Shown piece by piece: positions 1-9,734 of a stretch of DNA of 64,000 bases. The stretch is from Ptiloglossa arizonensis (Eukaryota > Arthropoda > Insecta > Hymenoptera > Colletidae): positions 559,553-623,552 of the forward strand of contig NW_027478457.1 of assembly GCF_051014685.1 (NCBI RefSeq), written 5' to 3'. The notes under the pieces are model-generated. The model was given only the letters and a program-made list of their open reading frames with translations, was not told the origin of the DNA and did not search any database. Each line of letters opens with the position of its first letter. Within the stretch, counting starts at the first letter, position 1. The position numbers were made by a program, and so were the translations under genes.

Positions 1-177
1 CTGAAAGTAGAAACTCGCCAGATTACAACGGTATGTGTATTTTTTCCCTAGGCCATTCTAGTTAAGCGTTTGGAGCAGCAGAATTGCGAACAATTTGTTC
101 TCTTCTCAACCATTTCTTAGCTTCCAACTCCCATATCTCGCGAACGGATTGACCTAACCCAAAAATTCCTATTGCAT
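1..177. repeat. Monomer type A (first of the pentamer HOR)
   Basis: Diagnostic sites are CTCGCCAGATTAC (a CA where most monomers have CC), CCATTCTAGTTAAG, TTGCGAACAATTTGTTCTC, and CTTAGCTTCCAACTCCC. It ends in ATTCCTATTGCAT. It is the first subtype of the 885-bp HOR and recurs at 886, 1771, 2656, 3541, 4072, 4957, 5842 and 6727. Confidence 0.95.
129..145 (-). other. CENP-B-box-like motif, first of one per monomer
   Basis: On the minus strand the monomer reads GTTCGCGAGATATGGGA. Against the mammalian CENP-B box NTTCGNNNNANNCGGGN, the TTCG core, the central A and GGG match. Only the first base of CGGG (here T) differs, so eight of nine fixed positions fit. The site is at monomer positions 129-145 and is kept in most monomers. 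No CENP-B gene or binding evidence is available. By a rough estimate a 177-bp monomer would show such a one-mismatch hit by chance about 4% of the time. Confidence 0.5.
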
Positions 178-354
178 TTGAAAGTAGAAACTCGCCCGAT
201 TACAACGGTACGTGTATTTTTCCCCTAGGCCATTCTGGTTAAGCGATTGGAGCAGCAGAAGTGCGAAAAATTTGTTGTCTTGTCAACCATTTCTTAGATT
301 TAAAGTCCCATATCTCGCGAACGGATTAACTTAACCCAAAAATTCCTATTGTAA
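178..354. repeat. Monomer type B
   Basis: It begins TTGAAAG and carries GGTACGTGTATTTTTCCCC (five T and four C, against the usual six T and three C), AAGCGATTGG, CAGAAGTGCG and TTGTCTTGTCAACC. It ends GGATTAACNTAACCC then ATTGTAA. This first copy has CTTAGATTTAAAGTCCC and TAACTTAACCC. The copies at 1063, 1948 and 2833 have CTTAGCTTTAAAGACCC and TAACCTAACCC, so the first copy is slightly divergent. Confidence 0.95.
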
Positions 355-531
355 CTGAAAGTAGAAACTCGCCCGATTACAACGGTATGCGTATTTTTTC
401 CCTTGGCCATTCTGCTTAAGCGTTTGGAGCAGCAGAATTGCGAAAAATTTGTTCTCTTCTCAACCATTTCTTAGCTTCCAACTCCCATATCTCGCGAACG
501 GATTGACCTAACCCAAAAATTCCTATTGCAT
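355..531. repeat. Monomer type C
   Basis: It is marked by GGTATGCGTATTTTTTCCCTTGGCC (site at about monomer positions 31-53, losing the CCTAGG found in most monomers), CATTCTGCTTAAGCG, and AAAAATTTGTTCTCTTC. A later derivative (C*, with GAAAGTAGCAACTCG and GGTATTCGTATTTTTTTCC) replaces it from about 26.5 kb onward, for example at 26550, 27435, 32744 and 40361. Confidence 0.95.
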
Positions 532-708
532 CTGAAAGTAGAAACTCGCCCGATTACAACGGTACGTGTATTTTTTCCCTAGGCCATTCTGGTTAAGCGT
601 TTGGAGCAGCAGAATTGCGAAAAATTTTTTGCCTTATCAACCATTTCTTGGCTTCAAACTCCCATATCTCGCGAACGGATTTACCTAACCCAAAAATTCC
701 TGTTGCAT
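532..708. repeat. Monomer type D
   Basis: It is marked by GGTACGTGTATTTTTTCCC, the A5/T6 tract GCGAAAAATTTTTTGCC, CTTATCAACC in place of CTTCTCAACC, and GGATTTACCTAACCC. It ends CCTGTTGCAT. It always precedes type E in the first 7.6 kb and still does in the later, longer HORs. Confidence 0.95.
617..632. other. Near-palindromic A5T6 tract (example)
   Basis: GCGAAAAATTTTTTGC pairs with itself except for one position. It occurs in D-type and several other monomers; in the remainder it is interrupted as AAAAATTTGTTG or AACAATTTG. With the T6 run at about monomer position 40 and the A5 run at about 160, each monomer has three A/T tracts that could curve DNA. Confidence 0.6.
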
Positions 709-885
709 CAGAAAGCAGAAACTCGCCCGATTACAACGGTATGCGTATTTTTTCCCTAGTCCATTCTGGTTAAGCGTTTGGAGCAGCAGAATTGCGAACA
801 ATTTGTTGTCTTCTCAACCATTTCTTGGCTTCAAACTCCCATATCTCGCGAACGGATTGACCTAACCCAAAAATTGCTGTTGCAT
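709..885. repeat. Monomer type E
   Basis: It begins CAGAAAGCAGAAACTCG (AGCAG instead of AGTAG) and has TCCCTAGTCCATTC in place of TAGGCC, and GCGAACAATTTGTTGTC. It ends AAAATTGCTGTTGCAT. Later copies read AGCAGAATCTCG (for example at 7434, 9380 and 29566), a single-base derivative that dates their spread after the original pentamer. Confidence 0.95.
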
Positions 886-1770
886 CTGAAAGTAGAAACT
901 CGCCAGATTACAACGGTATGCGTATTTTTTCCCTAGGCCATTCTAGTTAAGCGTTTGGAGCAGCAGAATTGCGAACAATTTGTTCTCTTCTCAACCATTT
1001 CTTAGCTTCCAACTCCCATATCTCGCGAACGGATTGACCTAACCCAAAAATTCCTATTGCATTTGAAAGTAGAAACTCGCCCGATTACAACGGTACGTGT
1101 ATTTTTCCCGTAGGCCATTCTGGTTAAGCGATTGGAGCAGCAGAAGTGCGAAAAATTTGTTGTCTTGTCAACCATTTCTTAGCTTTAAAGACCCATATCT
1201 CGCGAACGGATTAACCTAACCCAAAAATTCCTATTGTAACTGAAAGTAGAAACTCGCCCGATTACAACGGTATGCGTATTTTTTCCCTTGGCCATTCTGC
1301 TTAAGCGTTTGGAGCAGCAGAATTGCGAAAAATTTGTTCTCTTCTCAAACATTTCTTAGCTTCCAACTCCCATATCTCGCGAACGGATTGACCTAACCCA
1401 AAAATTCCTATTGCATCTGAAAGTAGAAACTCGCCCGATTACAACGGTACGTGTATTTTTTCCCTAGGCCATTCTGGTTAAGCGTTTGGAGCAGCAGAAT
1501 TGCGAAAAATTTTTTGCCTTATCAACCATTTCTTGGCTTCAAACTCCCATATCTCGCGAACGGATTTACCTAACCCAAAAATTCCTGTTGCATCAGAAAG
1601 CAGAAACTCGCCCGATTACAACGGTATGCGTATTTTTTCCCTAGTCCATTCTGGTTAAGCGTTTGGAGCAGCAGAATTGCGAACAATTTGTTGTCTTCTC
1701 AACCATTTCTTGGCTTCAAACTCCCATATCTCGCGAACGGATTGACCTAACCCAAAAATTGCTGTTGCAT
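886..1770. repeat. 885-bp pentamer HOR, copy 2
   Basis: Same A-B-C-D-E order. Private variants seen are TATGCGTATT in A, TTTTTCCCGTAGG in B and TCTCAAACATTTC in C. Confidence 0.93.
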
Positions 1771-2655
1771 CTGAAAGTAGAAACTCGCCAGATTACAACG
1801 GTATGTGTATTTTTTCCCTAGGCCATTCTAGTTAAGCGTTTGGAGCAGCAGAATTGCGAACAATTTGTTCTCTTCTCAACCATTTCTTAGCTTCCAACTC
1901 CCATATCTCGCGAACGGATTGACCTAACCCAAAAATTCCTATTGCATTTGAAAGTAGAAACTCGCCCGATTACAACGGTACGTGTATTTTTCCCCTAGGC
2001 CATTCTGGTTAAGCGATTGGAGCAGCAGAAGTGCGAAAAATTTGTTGTCTTGTCAACCATTTCTTAGCTTTAAAGACCCATATCTCGCGAACGGATTAAC
2101 CTAACCCAAAAATTCCTATTGTAACTGAAAGTAGAAACTCGCCCGATTACAACGGTATGCGTATTTTTTCCCTTGGCCATTCTGCTTAAGCGTTTGGAGC
2201 AGCAGAATTGCGAAAAATTTGTTCTCTTCTCAACCATTTCTTAGCTTCCAACTCCCATATCTCGCGAACGGATTGACCTAACCCAAAAATTCCTATTGCA
2301 TCTGAAAGTAGAAACTCGCCCGATTACAACGGTACGTGTATTTTTTCCCTAGGCCATTCTGGTTAAGCGTTTGGAGCAGCAGAATTGCGAAAAATTTTTT
2401 GCCTTATCAACCATTTCTTGGCTTCAAACTCCCATATCTCGCGAACGGATTTACCTAACCCAAAAATTCCTGTTGCATCAGAAAGCAGAAACTCGCCCGA
2501 TTACAACGGTATGCGTATTTTTTCCCTAGTCCATTCTGGTTAAGCGTTTGGAGCAGCAGAATTGCGAACAATTTGTTGTCTTCTCAACCATTTCTTGGCT
2601 TCAAACTCCCATATCTCGCGAACGGATTGACCTAACCCAAAAATTGCTGTTGCAT
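1771..2655. repeat. 885-bp pentamer HOR, copy 3
   Basis: A-B-C-D-E. I saw no difference from copy 4 when reading them side by side, so this pair looks very recent. Confidence 0.93.
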
Positions 2656-3540
2656 CTGAAAGTAGAAACTCGCCAGATTACAACGGTATGTGTATTTTTT
2701 CCCTAGGCCATTCTAGTTAAGCGTTTGGAGCAGCAGAATTGCGAACAATTTGTTCTCTTCTCAACCATTTCTTAGCTTCCAACTCCCATATCTCGCGAAC
2801 GGATTGACCTAACCCAAAAATTCCTATTGCATTTGAAAGTAGAAACTCGCCCGATTACAACGGTACGTGTATTTTTCCCCTAGGCCATTCTGGTTAAGCG
2901 ATTGGAGCAGCAGAAGTGCGAAAAATTTGTTGTCTTGTCAACCATTTCTTAGCTTTAAAGACCCATATCTCGCGAACGGATTAACCTAACCCAAAAATTC
3001 CTATTGTAACTGAAAGTAGAAACTCGCCCGATTACAACGGTATGCGTATTTTTTCCCTTGGCCATTCTGCTTAAGCGTTTGGAGCAGCAGAATTGCGAAA
3101 AATTTGTTCTCTTCTCAACCATTTCTTAGCTTCCAACTCCCATATCTCGCGAACGGATTGACCTAACCCAAAAATTCCTATTGCATCTGAAAGTAGAAAC
3201 TCGCCCGATTACAACGGTACGTGTATTTTTTCCCTAGGCCATTCTGGTTAAGCGTTTGGAGCAGCAGAATTGCGAAAAATTTTTTGCCTTATCAACCATT
3301 TCTTGGCTTCAAACTCCCATATCTCGCGAACGGATTTACCTAACCCAAAAATTCCTGTTGCATCAGAAAGCAGAAACTCGCCCGATTACAACGGTATGCG
3401 TATTTTTTCCCTAGTCCATTCTGGTTAAGCGTTTGGAGCAGCAGAATTGCGAACAATTTGTTGTCTTCTCAACCATTTCTTGGCTTCAAACTCCCATATC
3501 TCGCGAACGGATTGACCTAACCCAAAAATTGCTGTTGCAT
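2656..3540. repeat. 885-bp pentamer HOR, copy 4
   Basis: A-B-C-D-E, apparently identical to copy 3 and followed directly by the disrupted unit at 3541. Confidence 0.93.
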
Positions 3541-4071
3541 CTGAAAGTAGAAACTCGCCAGATTACAACGGTATGTGTATTTTTTCCCTAGGCCATTCTA
3601 GTTAAGCGTTTGGAGCAGCAGATTTGCGAACAATTTGTTCTCTTCTCAACCATTTCTTAGCTTCCAACTCCCATATCTCGCGAACGGATTGACCTAACCC
3701 AAAAATTCCTATTGCATTTGAAAGTAGAAACTCGCCCGATTACAACGGTACGTGTATTTTTCCCCTAGGCCATTCTGGTTAAGCGATGGGAGCAGCAGAA
3801 TTGCGAAAAATTTGTTGTCTTCTGAACCATTTCTTAGATTCAAAGTCCCATATCTCGCGAACGGATTGACCAAACCCAAAAATTCCTTCTGCGTCTGAAA
3901 GTAGAAACTCGCCCGTTTACAACGGTATGTGTATTTTCTCCCTAGGCCATTTTGGTTAAGCGTTTGGAGCAGCAGAATTGCGAAAAATTTGTTGTCTTCT
4001 CAACCGTTTCTTGGCTTCAAACTCCCATATCTCGCGAACGGATTGACCTAACCCAAAAATTGCTGTTGCAT
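3541..4071. repeat. Disrupted HOR unit: three monomers, two of them foreign to the pentamer
   Basis: The unit has an A monomer with a private GATTTGCGAAC, then a monomer that starts as B but switches to TTCTGAACCATTTCTTAGATTC and ends CCTTCTGCGT. The third monomer has CCCGTTTACAACGG, TTTTCTCCCTAGG and CCATTTTGG. These last features belong to the block at 8.1-9.9 kb and to 23.7 kb, not to A-E. The pentamer resumes in phase at 4072. The most likely origin is unequal exchange or conversion with another HOR family. Confidence 0.88.
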
Positions 4072-4956
4072 CTGAAAGTAGAAACTCGCCAGATTACAAC
4101 GGTATGTGTATTTTTTCCCTAGGCCATTCTAGTTAAGCGTTTGGAGCAGCAGAATTGCGAACAATTTGTTCTCTTCTCAACCATTTCTTAGCTTCCAACT
4201 CCCATATCTCGCGAACGGATTGACCTAACCCAAAAATTCCTATTGCATTTGAAAGTAGAAACTCGCCCGATTACAACGGTACGTGTATTTTTCCCCTAGG
4301 CCATTCTGGTTAAGCGATTGGAGCAGCAGAAGTGCGAAAAATTTGTTGTCTTCTCAACCATTTCTTAGCTTTAAAGTCCCATATCTCGCGAACGGATTAA
4401 CCTAACCCAAAAATTCCTATTGTAACTGAAAGTGGAAACTCGCCCGATTACAACGGTATGCGTATTTTTTCCCTTGGCCATTCTGCTTAAGCGTTTGGAG
4501 CAGCAGAATTGCGAAAAATTTGTTCTCTTCTCAACCATTTCTTAGCTTCCAACTCCCATATCTCGCGAACGGATTGACCTAACCCAAAAATTCCTATTGC
4601 ATCTGAAAGTAGAAACTCGCCCGATTACAACGGTACGTGTATTTTTTCCCTAGGCCATTCTGGTTAAGCGTTTGGAGCAGCAGAATTGCGAAAAATTTTT
4701 TGCCTTATCACCCATTTCTTGGCTTCAAACTCCCATATCTCGCGAACGGATTTACCTAACCCAAAAATTCCTGTTGCATCAGAAAGCAGAAACTCGCCCG
4801 ATTACAACGGTATGCGTATTTTTTCCCTAGTCCATTCTGGTTAAGCGTTTGGAGCAGCAGAATTGCGAACAATTTGTTGTCTTCTCAACCATTTCTTGGC
4901 TTCAAACTCCCATATCTCGCGAACGGATTGACCTAACCCAAAAATTGCTGTTGCAT
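4072..4956. repeat. 885-bp pentamer HOR, copy 5
   Basis: A-B-C-D-E with private changes: TTCTCAACC and AAAGTCCC in B, GAAAGTGGAAAC in C and TATCACCCATTTC in D. Confidence 0.92.
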
Positions 4957-5841
4957 CTGAAAGTAGAAACTCGCCAGATTACAACGGTATGTGTATTTTT
5001 TCCCTAGGCCATTCTAGTTAAGCGTTTGGAGCAGCAGAATTGCGAACAATTTGTTCTCTTCTCAACCATTTCTCAGCTTCCAACTCCCACATCTCGCGAA
5101 CGGATTGACCTAACCCAAAAATTCCTATTGCATTTGAAAGTAGAAACTCGCCCGATTACAACGGTACGTGTATTTTTCCCCTAGGCCATTCTGGTTTAGC
5201 GATTGGAGCAGCAGAAGTGCGAAAAATTTGTTGTCTTGTCAACCATTTCTTAGCTTTAAAGACCCATATCTCGCGAACGGATTAACCTAACCCAAAAATT
5301 CCTATTGTAACTGAAAGTAGAAACTCGCCCGATTACAACGGTATGCGTATTTTTTCCCTTGGCCATTCTGCTTAAGCGTTTGGAGCAGCAGAATTGCGAA
5401 AAATTTGTTCTCTTCTCAACCATTTCTTAGCTTCCAACTCCCATATCTCGCGAACGGATTGACCTAACCCAAAAATTCCTATTGCATCTGAAAGTAGAAA
5501 CTCGCCCGATTACAACGGTACGTGTATTTTTTCCCTAGGCCATTCTGGTTAAGCGTTTGGAGCAGCAGAATTGCGAAAAATTTTTTGCCTTATCAACCAT
5601 TTCTTGGCTTCAAACTCCCATATCTCGCGAACGGATTTACCTAACCCAAAAATTCCTGTTGCATCAGAAAGCAGAAACTCGCCCGATTACAACGGTATGC
5701 GTATTTTTTCCCTAGTCCATTCTGGTTAAGAGTTTGGAGCAGCAGAATTGCGAACAATTTGTTGTCTTCTCAACCATTTCTTGGCTTCAAACTCCCATAT
5801 CTCGCGAACGGATTGACCTAACACAAAAATTGCTGTTGCAT
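4957..5841. repeat. 885-bp pentamer HOR, copy 6
   Basis: A-B-C-D-E. Its A monomer has TTTCTCAGCTTCCAAC followed by CCCACATCTCG, shared with the A monomers at 6727 and 12744 but not 5842. The E monomer has AAGAGTTTGG and TAACACAAAAATT, shared exactly with 11748 and 11838 and marking the long duplication. Confidence 0.92.
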
Positions 5842-6726
5842 CTGAAAGTAGAAACTCGCCAGATTACAACGGTATGTGTATTTTTTCCCTAGGCCATTCT
5901 AGTTAAGCGTTTGGAGCAGCAGAATTGCGAACAATTTGTTCTCTTCTCAACCATTTCTTAGCTTCCAACTCCCATATCTCGCGAACGGATTGACCTAACC
6001 CAAAAATTCCTATTGCATTTGAAAGTAGAAACTCGCCCGATTACAACGGTACGTGTATTTTTCCCCTAGGCCATTCTGGTTAAGCGATTGGAGCAGCAGA
6101 AGTGCGAAAAATTTGTTGTCTTGTCAACCATTTCTTAGCTTTAAAGACCCATATCTCGCGAACGGATTAACCTAACCCAAAAATTCCTATTGTAACTGAA
6201 AGTAGAAACTCGCCCGATTACAACGGTATGCGTATTTTTTCCCTTGGCCATTCTGCTTAAGCGTTTGGAGCAGCAGAATTGCGAAAAATTTGTTCTCTTC
6301 TCAACCATTTCTTAGCTTCCAACTCCCATATCTCGCGAACGGATTGACCTAACCCAAAAATTCCTATTGCATCTGAAAGTAGAAACTCGCCCGATTACAA
6401 CGGTACGTGTATTTTTTCCCTAGGCCATTCTGGTTAAGCGTTTGGAGCAGCAGAATTGCGAAAAATTTTTTGCCTTATCAACCATTTCTTGGCTTCAAAC
6501 TCCCATATCTCGCGAACGGATTTACCTAACCCAAAAATTCCTGTTGCATCAGAAAGCAGAAACTCGCCCGATTACAACGGTATGCGTATTTTTTCCCTAG
6601 TCCATTCTGGTTAAGCGTTTGGAGCAGCAGAATTGCGAACAATTTGTTGTCTTCTCAACCATTTCTTGGCTTCAAACTCCCATATCTCGCGAACGGATTG
6701 ACCTAACCCAAAAATTGCTGTTGCAT
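5842..6726. repeat. 885-bp pentamer HOR, copy 7
   Basis: A-B-C-D-E of the common sequence. It lies inside the first copy of the 6,017-bp duplication. Confidence 0.92.
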
Positions 6727-7610
6727 CTGAAAGTAGAAACTCGCCAGATTACAACGGTATGTGTATTTTTTCCCTAGGCCATTCTAGTTAAGCGTTTGGA
6801 GCAGCAGAATTGCGAACAATTTGTTCTCTTCTCAACCATTTCTCAGCTTCCAACTCCCACATCTCGCGAACGGATTGACCTAACCCAAAAATTCCTATTG
6901 CATTTGAAAGTAGAAACTCGCCCGATTACAACGGTACGTGTATTTTTCCCCTAGGCCATTCTGGTTAAGCGATTGGAGCAGCAGAAGTGCGAAAAATTTG
7001 TTGTCTTGTCAACCATTTCTTAGCTTTAAAGACCCATATCTCGCGAACGGATTAACCTAACCCAAAAATTCCTATTGTAACTGAAAGTAGAAACTCGCCC
7101 GATTACAACGGTATGCGTATTTTTTCCCTTGGCCATTCTGCTTAAGCGTTTGGAGCAGCAGAATTGCGAAAAATTTGTTCTCTTCTCAACCATTTCTTAG
7201 CTTCCAACTCCCATATCTCGCGAACGGATTGACCTAACCCAAAAATTCCTATTGCATCTGAAAGTAGAAACTCGCCCGATTACAACGGTACGTGCTTTTT
7301 TCCCTAGACCATTCTGGTTAAGCGTTTGGAGCAGCAGAATTGCGAAAAATTTTTTGCCTTATCAACCATTTCTTGGCTTCAAACTCCCATATCTCGCGAA
7401 CGGATTTACCTAACCCAAAAATTCCTGTTGCATCAGAAAGCAGAATCTCGCCCGATTACAACGGTATGCGTATTTTGTCCCTAGTCCATTCTGGTTAAGC
7501 GTTTGGAGCAGCAGAATTGCGAACAATTTGTTGTCTTCTCAACCATTTCTTAGATTCAAAGTCCCATATCTCGCGAACGGATTTACCAAACCCAAAAATT
7601 CCTTCTGCGT
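6727..7610. repeat. Last pentamer HOR unit (884 bp), chimeric end
   Basis: A-B-C-D-E, but the D monomer (7258-7433) has lost one base: GGTACGTGCTTTTTTCCC where other D monomers have GTGTATTTTTTCCC. The E monomer switches midway to CTTAGATTCAAAGTCCC and ends CCTTCTGCGT, the signature of the next block. This marks the edge of the pure pentamer array. Confidence 0.9.
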
Positions 7611-8318
7611 CGGAAAGTAGAAACTCGCCCGATTACAACGGTATGTGTATTTTCTCCCTAGGCCATTCTGGTTAAGCGTCTGGAGCAGCAGAATTGCGAA
7701 AAATTTGTTCTCTTCTCAACCATTTCTTGGCTTCAAACTCCCATATCTCACGAACGGATTGACCTAACCCAAAAATTGCTCTTGCATCTGAAAGTAGAAA
7801 CTCGCTCGATTACAACGGTATGTGTATTCTTTCCCTAGGCCATTCTGGTTAAGCGTTTGGAGCAGCAGAATTGCGAAAAATTTGTTGTCTTCTCAACCAT
7901 TTCTTGGCTTCAAACTCCCATATATCGCGAACGGATTGACCTAACCCAAAAATTGCTGTTGCATCTGAAAGTAGAAACTCGCCCGATTACCACGGTATGT
8001 GTATTTTTTCCCTAGGCCATTCTGGTTAAGCATTTGGAGCAGCAGAATTGCGAAAAATTTGTTGTCTTCGGAACCATTTCTTAGATTCAAAGTCCCATAT
8101 CTCGCGAACGGATTGACCAAACCCAAAAATTCCTTCTGCGTCTGAAAGTAGAAACTCGCCCGTTTACAACGGTATGTGTATTTTCTCCCTAGGCCATTTT
8201 GGTTAAGCGTCTGGAGCAGCAGAATTGCGAAAAATTTGTTGTCTTCTCAACCATTTCTTAGATTCAAAGTCCCATATCTCGCGAACGGATTGACCAAACC
8301 CAAAAATTCCTTCTGCGT
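7611..8318. repeat. Four-monomer linker between pentamer and octamer HORs
   Basis: Four monomers (starting at 7611, 7788, 7965 and 8142) of mixed subtype. Rare variants are CATATCTCACGAACGG, CGCTCGATTAC with GTGTATTCTTTCCC, CATATATCGCGAAC, GATTACCACGG, and TTCGGAACCATTTC. They appear only here and in the duplicate at 13628-14335. The 8142 monomer (GTTTACAACGG, TTTTCTCCC, CCATTTTGG) resembles 3895 and 8319. Confidence 0.85.
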
Positions 8319-9734
8319 CTGAAAGTAGAAACTCGCCCGTTTACAACGGTATGTGTATTTTCTCCCTAGGCCATTTTGGTTAAGCGTCTGGAGCAGCAGA
8401 ATTGCGAAAAATTTGTTGTCTTCTCAACCATTTCGTGGCTTCAGACTCCCATATCTCGCGAATGGATTGACCTAACCCAAAAATTGCTGTTGCATCTGAA
8501 AGTAGAAACTCGCCCGATTACAACGGTATGTGTATTTTTTCCCTAGGCCATTCTGGTTAAGCGTTTGGAGCAGCAGAATTGCGAAAAATTTTTTGTCTTC
8601 TCAACCATTTCTTAGCTTCAAACTCCCATATCTCGCGAACGGATTGACCTAACCCAAAAATTCCTATTGCATTTGAAAGTAGAAACTCGCCCGTTTACAA
8701 CGGTATGTGTATTTTTTCCCTAGGCCATTCTGGTTAAGCGTTTGGAGCAGCAGAATTGCGAACAATTTGTTCTCTTCTCAACCATTTCTTAGCTTCCAAC
8801 TCCCATATCTCGCGAACGGATTGACCTAACCCAAAAATTCCTATTGCATTTGAAAGTAGAAACTCGCCCGATTACAACGGTACGTGTATTTTTCCCCTAG
8901 GCCATTCTGGTTAAGCGATTGGAGCAGCAGAAGTGCGAAAAATTTGTTGTCTTGTCAACCATTTCTTAGCTTTAAAGTCCCATATCTCGCGAACGGATTA
9001 ACCTAACCCAAAAATTCCTATTGTAACTGAAAGTAGAAACTCGCCCGATTACAACGGTATGCGTATTTTTTCCCTTGGCCATTCTGCTTAAGCGTTTGGA
9101 GCAGCAGAATTGCGAAAAATTTGTTCTCTTCTCAACCATTTCTTAGCTTCCAACTCCGATATCTCGCGAACGGTTTGACCTAACCTAAAAATTCCTATTG
9201 CATCTGAAAGTAGAAACTCGCCCGATTACAACGGTACGTGTATTTTTTCCCTAGGCCATTCTGGTTAAGCGTTTGGAGCAGCAGAATTGCGAAAAATTTG
9301 TTGCCTTATCAACCATTTCTTGGCTTCAAACTCCCATATCTCGCGAACGGAATTACCTAACCCAAAAATTCCTGTTGCATCAGAAAGCAGAATCTCGCCC
9401 GATTACAACGGTATGCGTATTTTTTCCCTAGTCCATTCTGGTTAAGCGTTTGGAGCAGCAGAATTACGAACAATTTGTTCTCTTCTCAACCATTTCTTAG
9501 CTTCCAACTCCCATATCTCGCGAACGGATTGACCTAACCCAAAAATTCCTATTGCATTTGAAAGTAGAAACTCGCCCGATTACAACGGTACGTGTATTTT
9601 TCCCCTAGGCCATTCTGGTTAATCGATTGGAGCAGCAGAATTGCGAAAAATTTGTTGTCTTCTCAACCATTTCTTAGATTCAAAGTACCATATCTCGCGA
9701 ACGGATTGACCAAACCCAAAAATTCCTTCTGCGT
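8319..9734. repeat. 1,416-bp octamer HOR, copy 1 (in duplication copy 1)
   Basis: Eight monomers. Markers are CATTTCGTGGCTTCAGACTCC with CGCGAATGG at about 8430-8466, CAACTCCGATATCTCG with CGGTTTGACCTAACCT at about 9150-9185, CGGAATTACC at about 9353, AATTACGAAC at about 9469 and GGTTAATCGATTGG at about 9617. All recur 1,416 bp later. Confidence 0.9.

Larger units (their letters stand above)
1..885. repeat. 885-bp pentamer HOR, copy 1
   Basis: Five subtypes in the order A-B-C-D-E, 5 x 177 bp. It differs from later copies at a few sites in its B monomer. The array is cut at position 1, so an upstream continuation is expected. Confidence 0.93.

Noticed and set aside
151..160. CCTAACCC in nearly every monomer, considered as telomeric repeat.
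   Set aside because: Only one such word occurs per 177 bp and it is not tandemly repeated. It is part of the monomer sequence GACCTAACCC.
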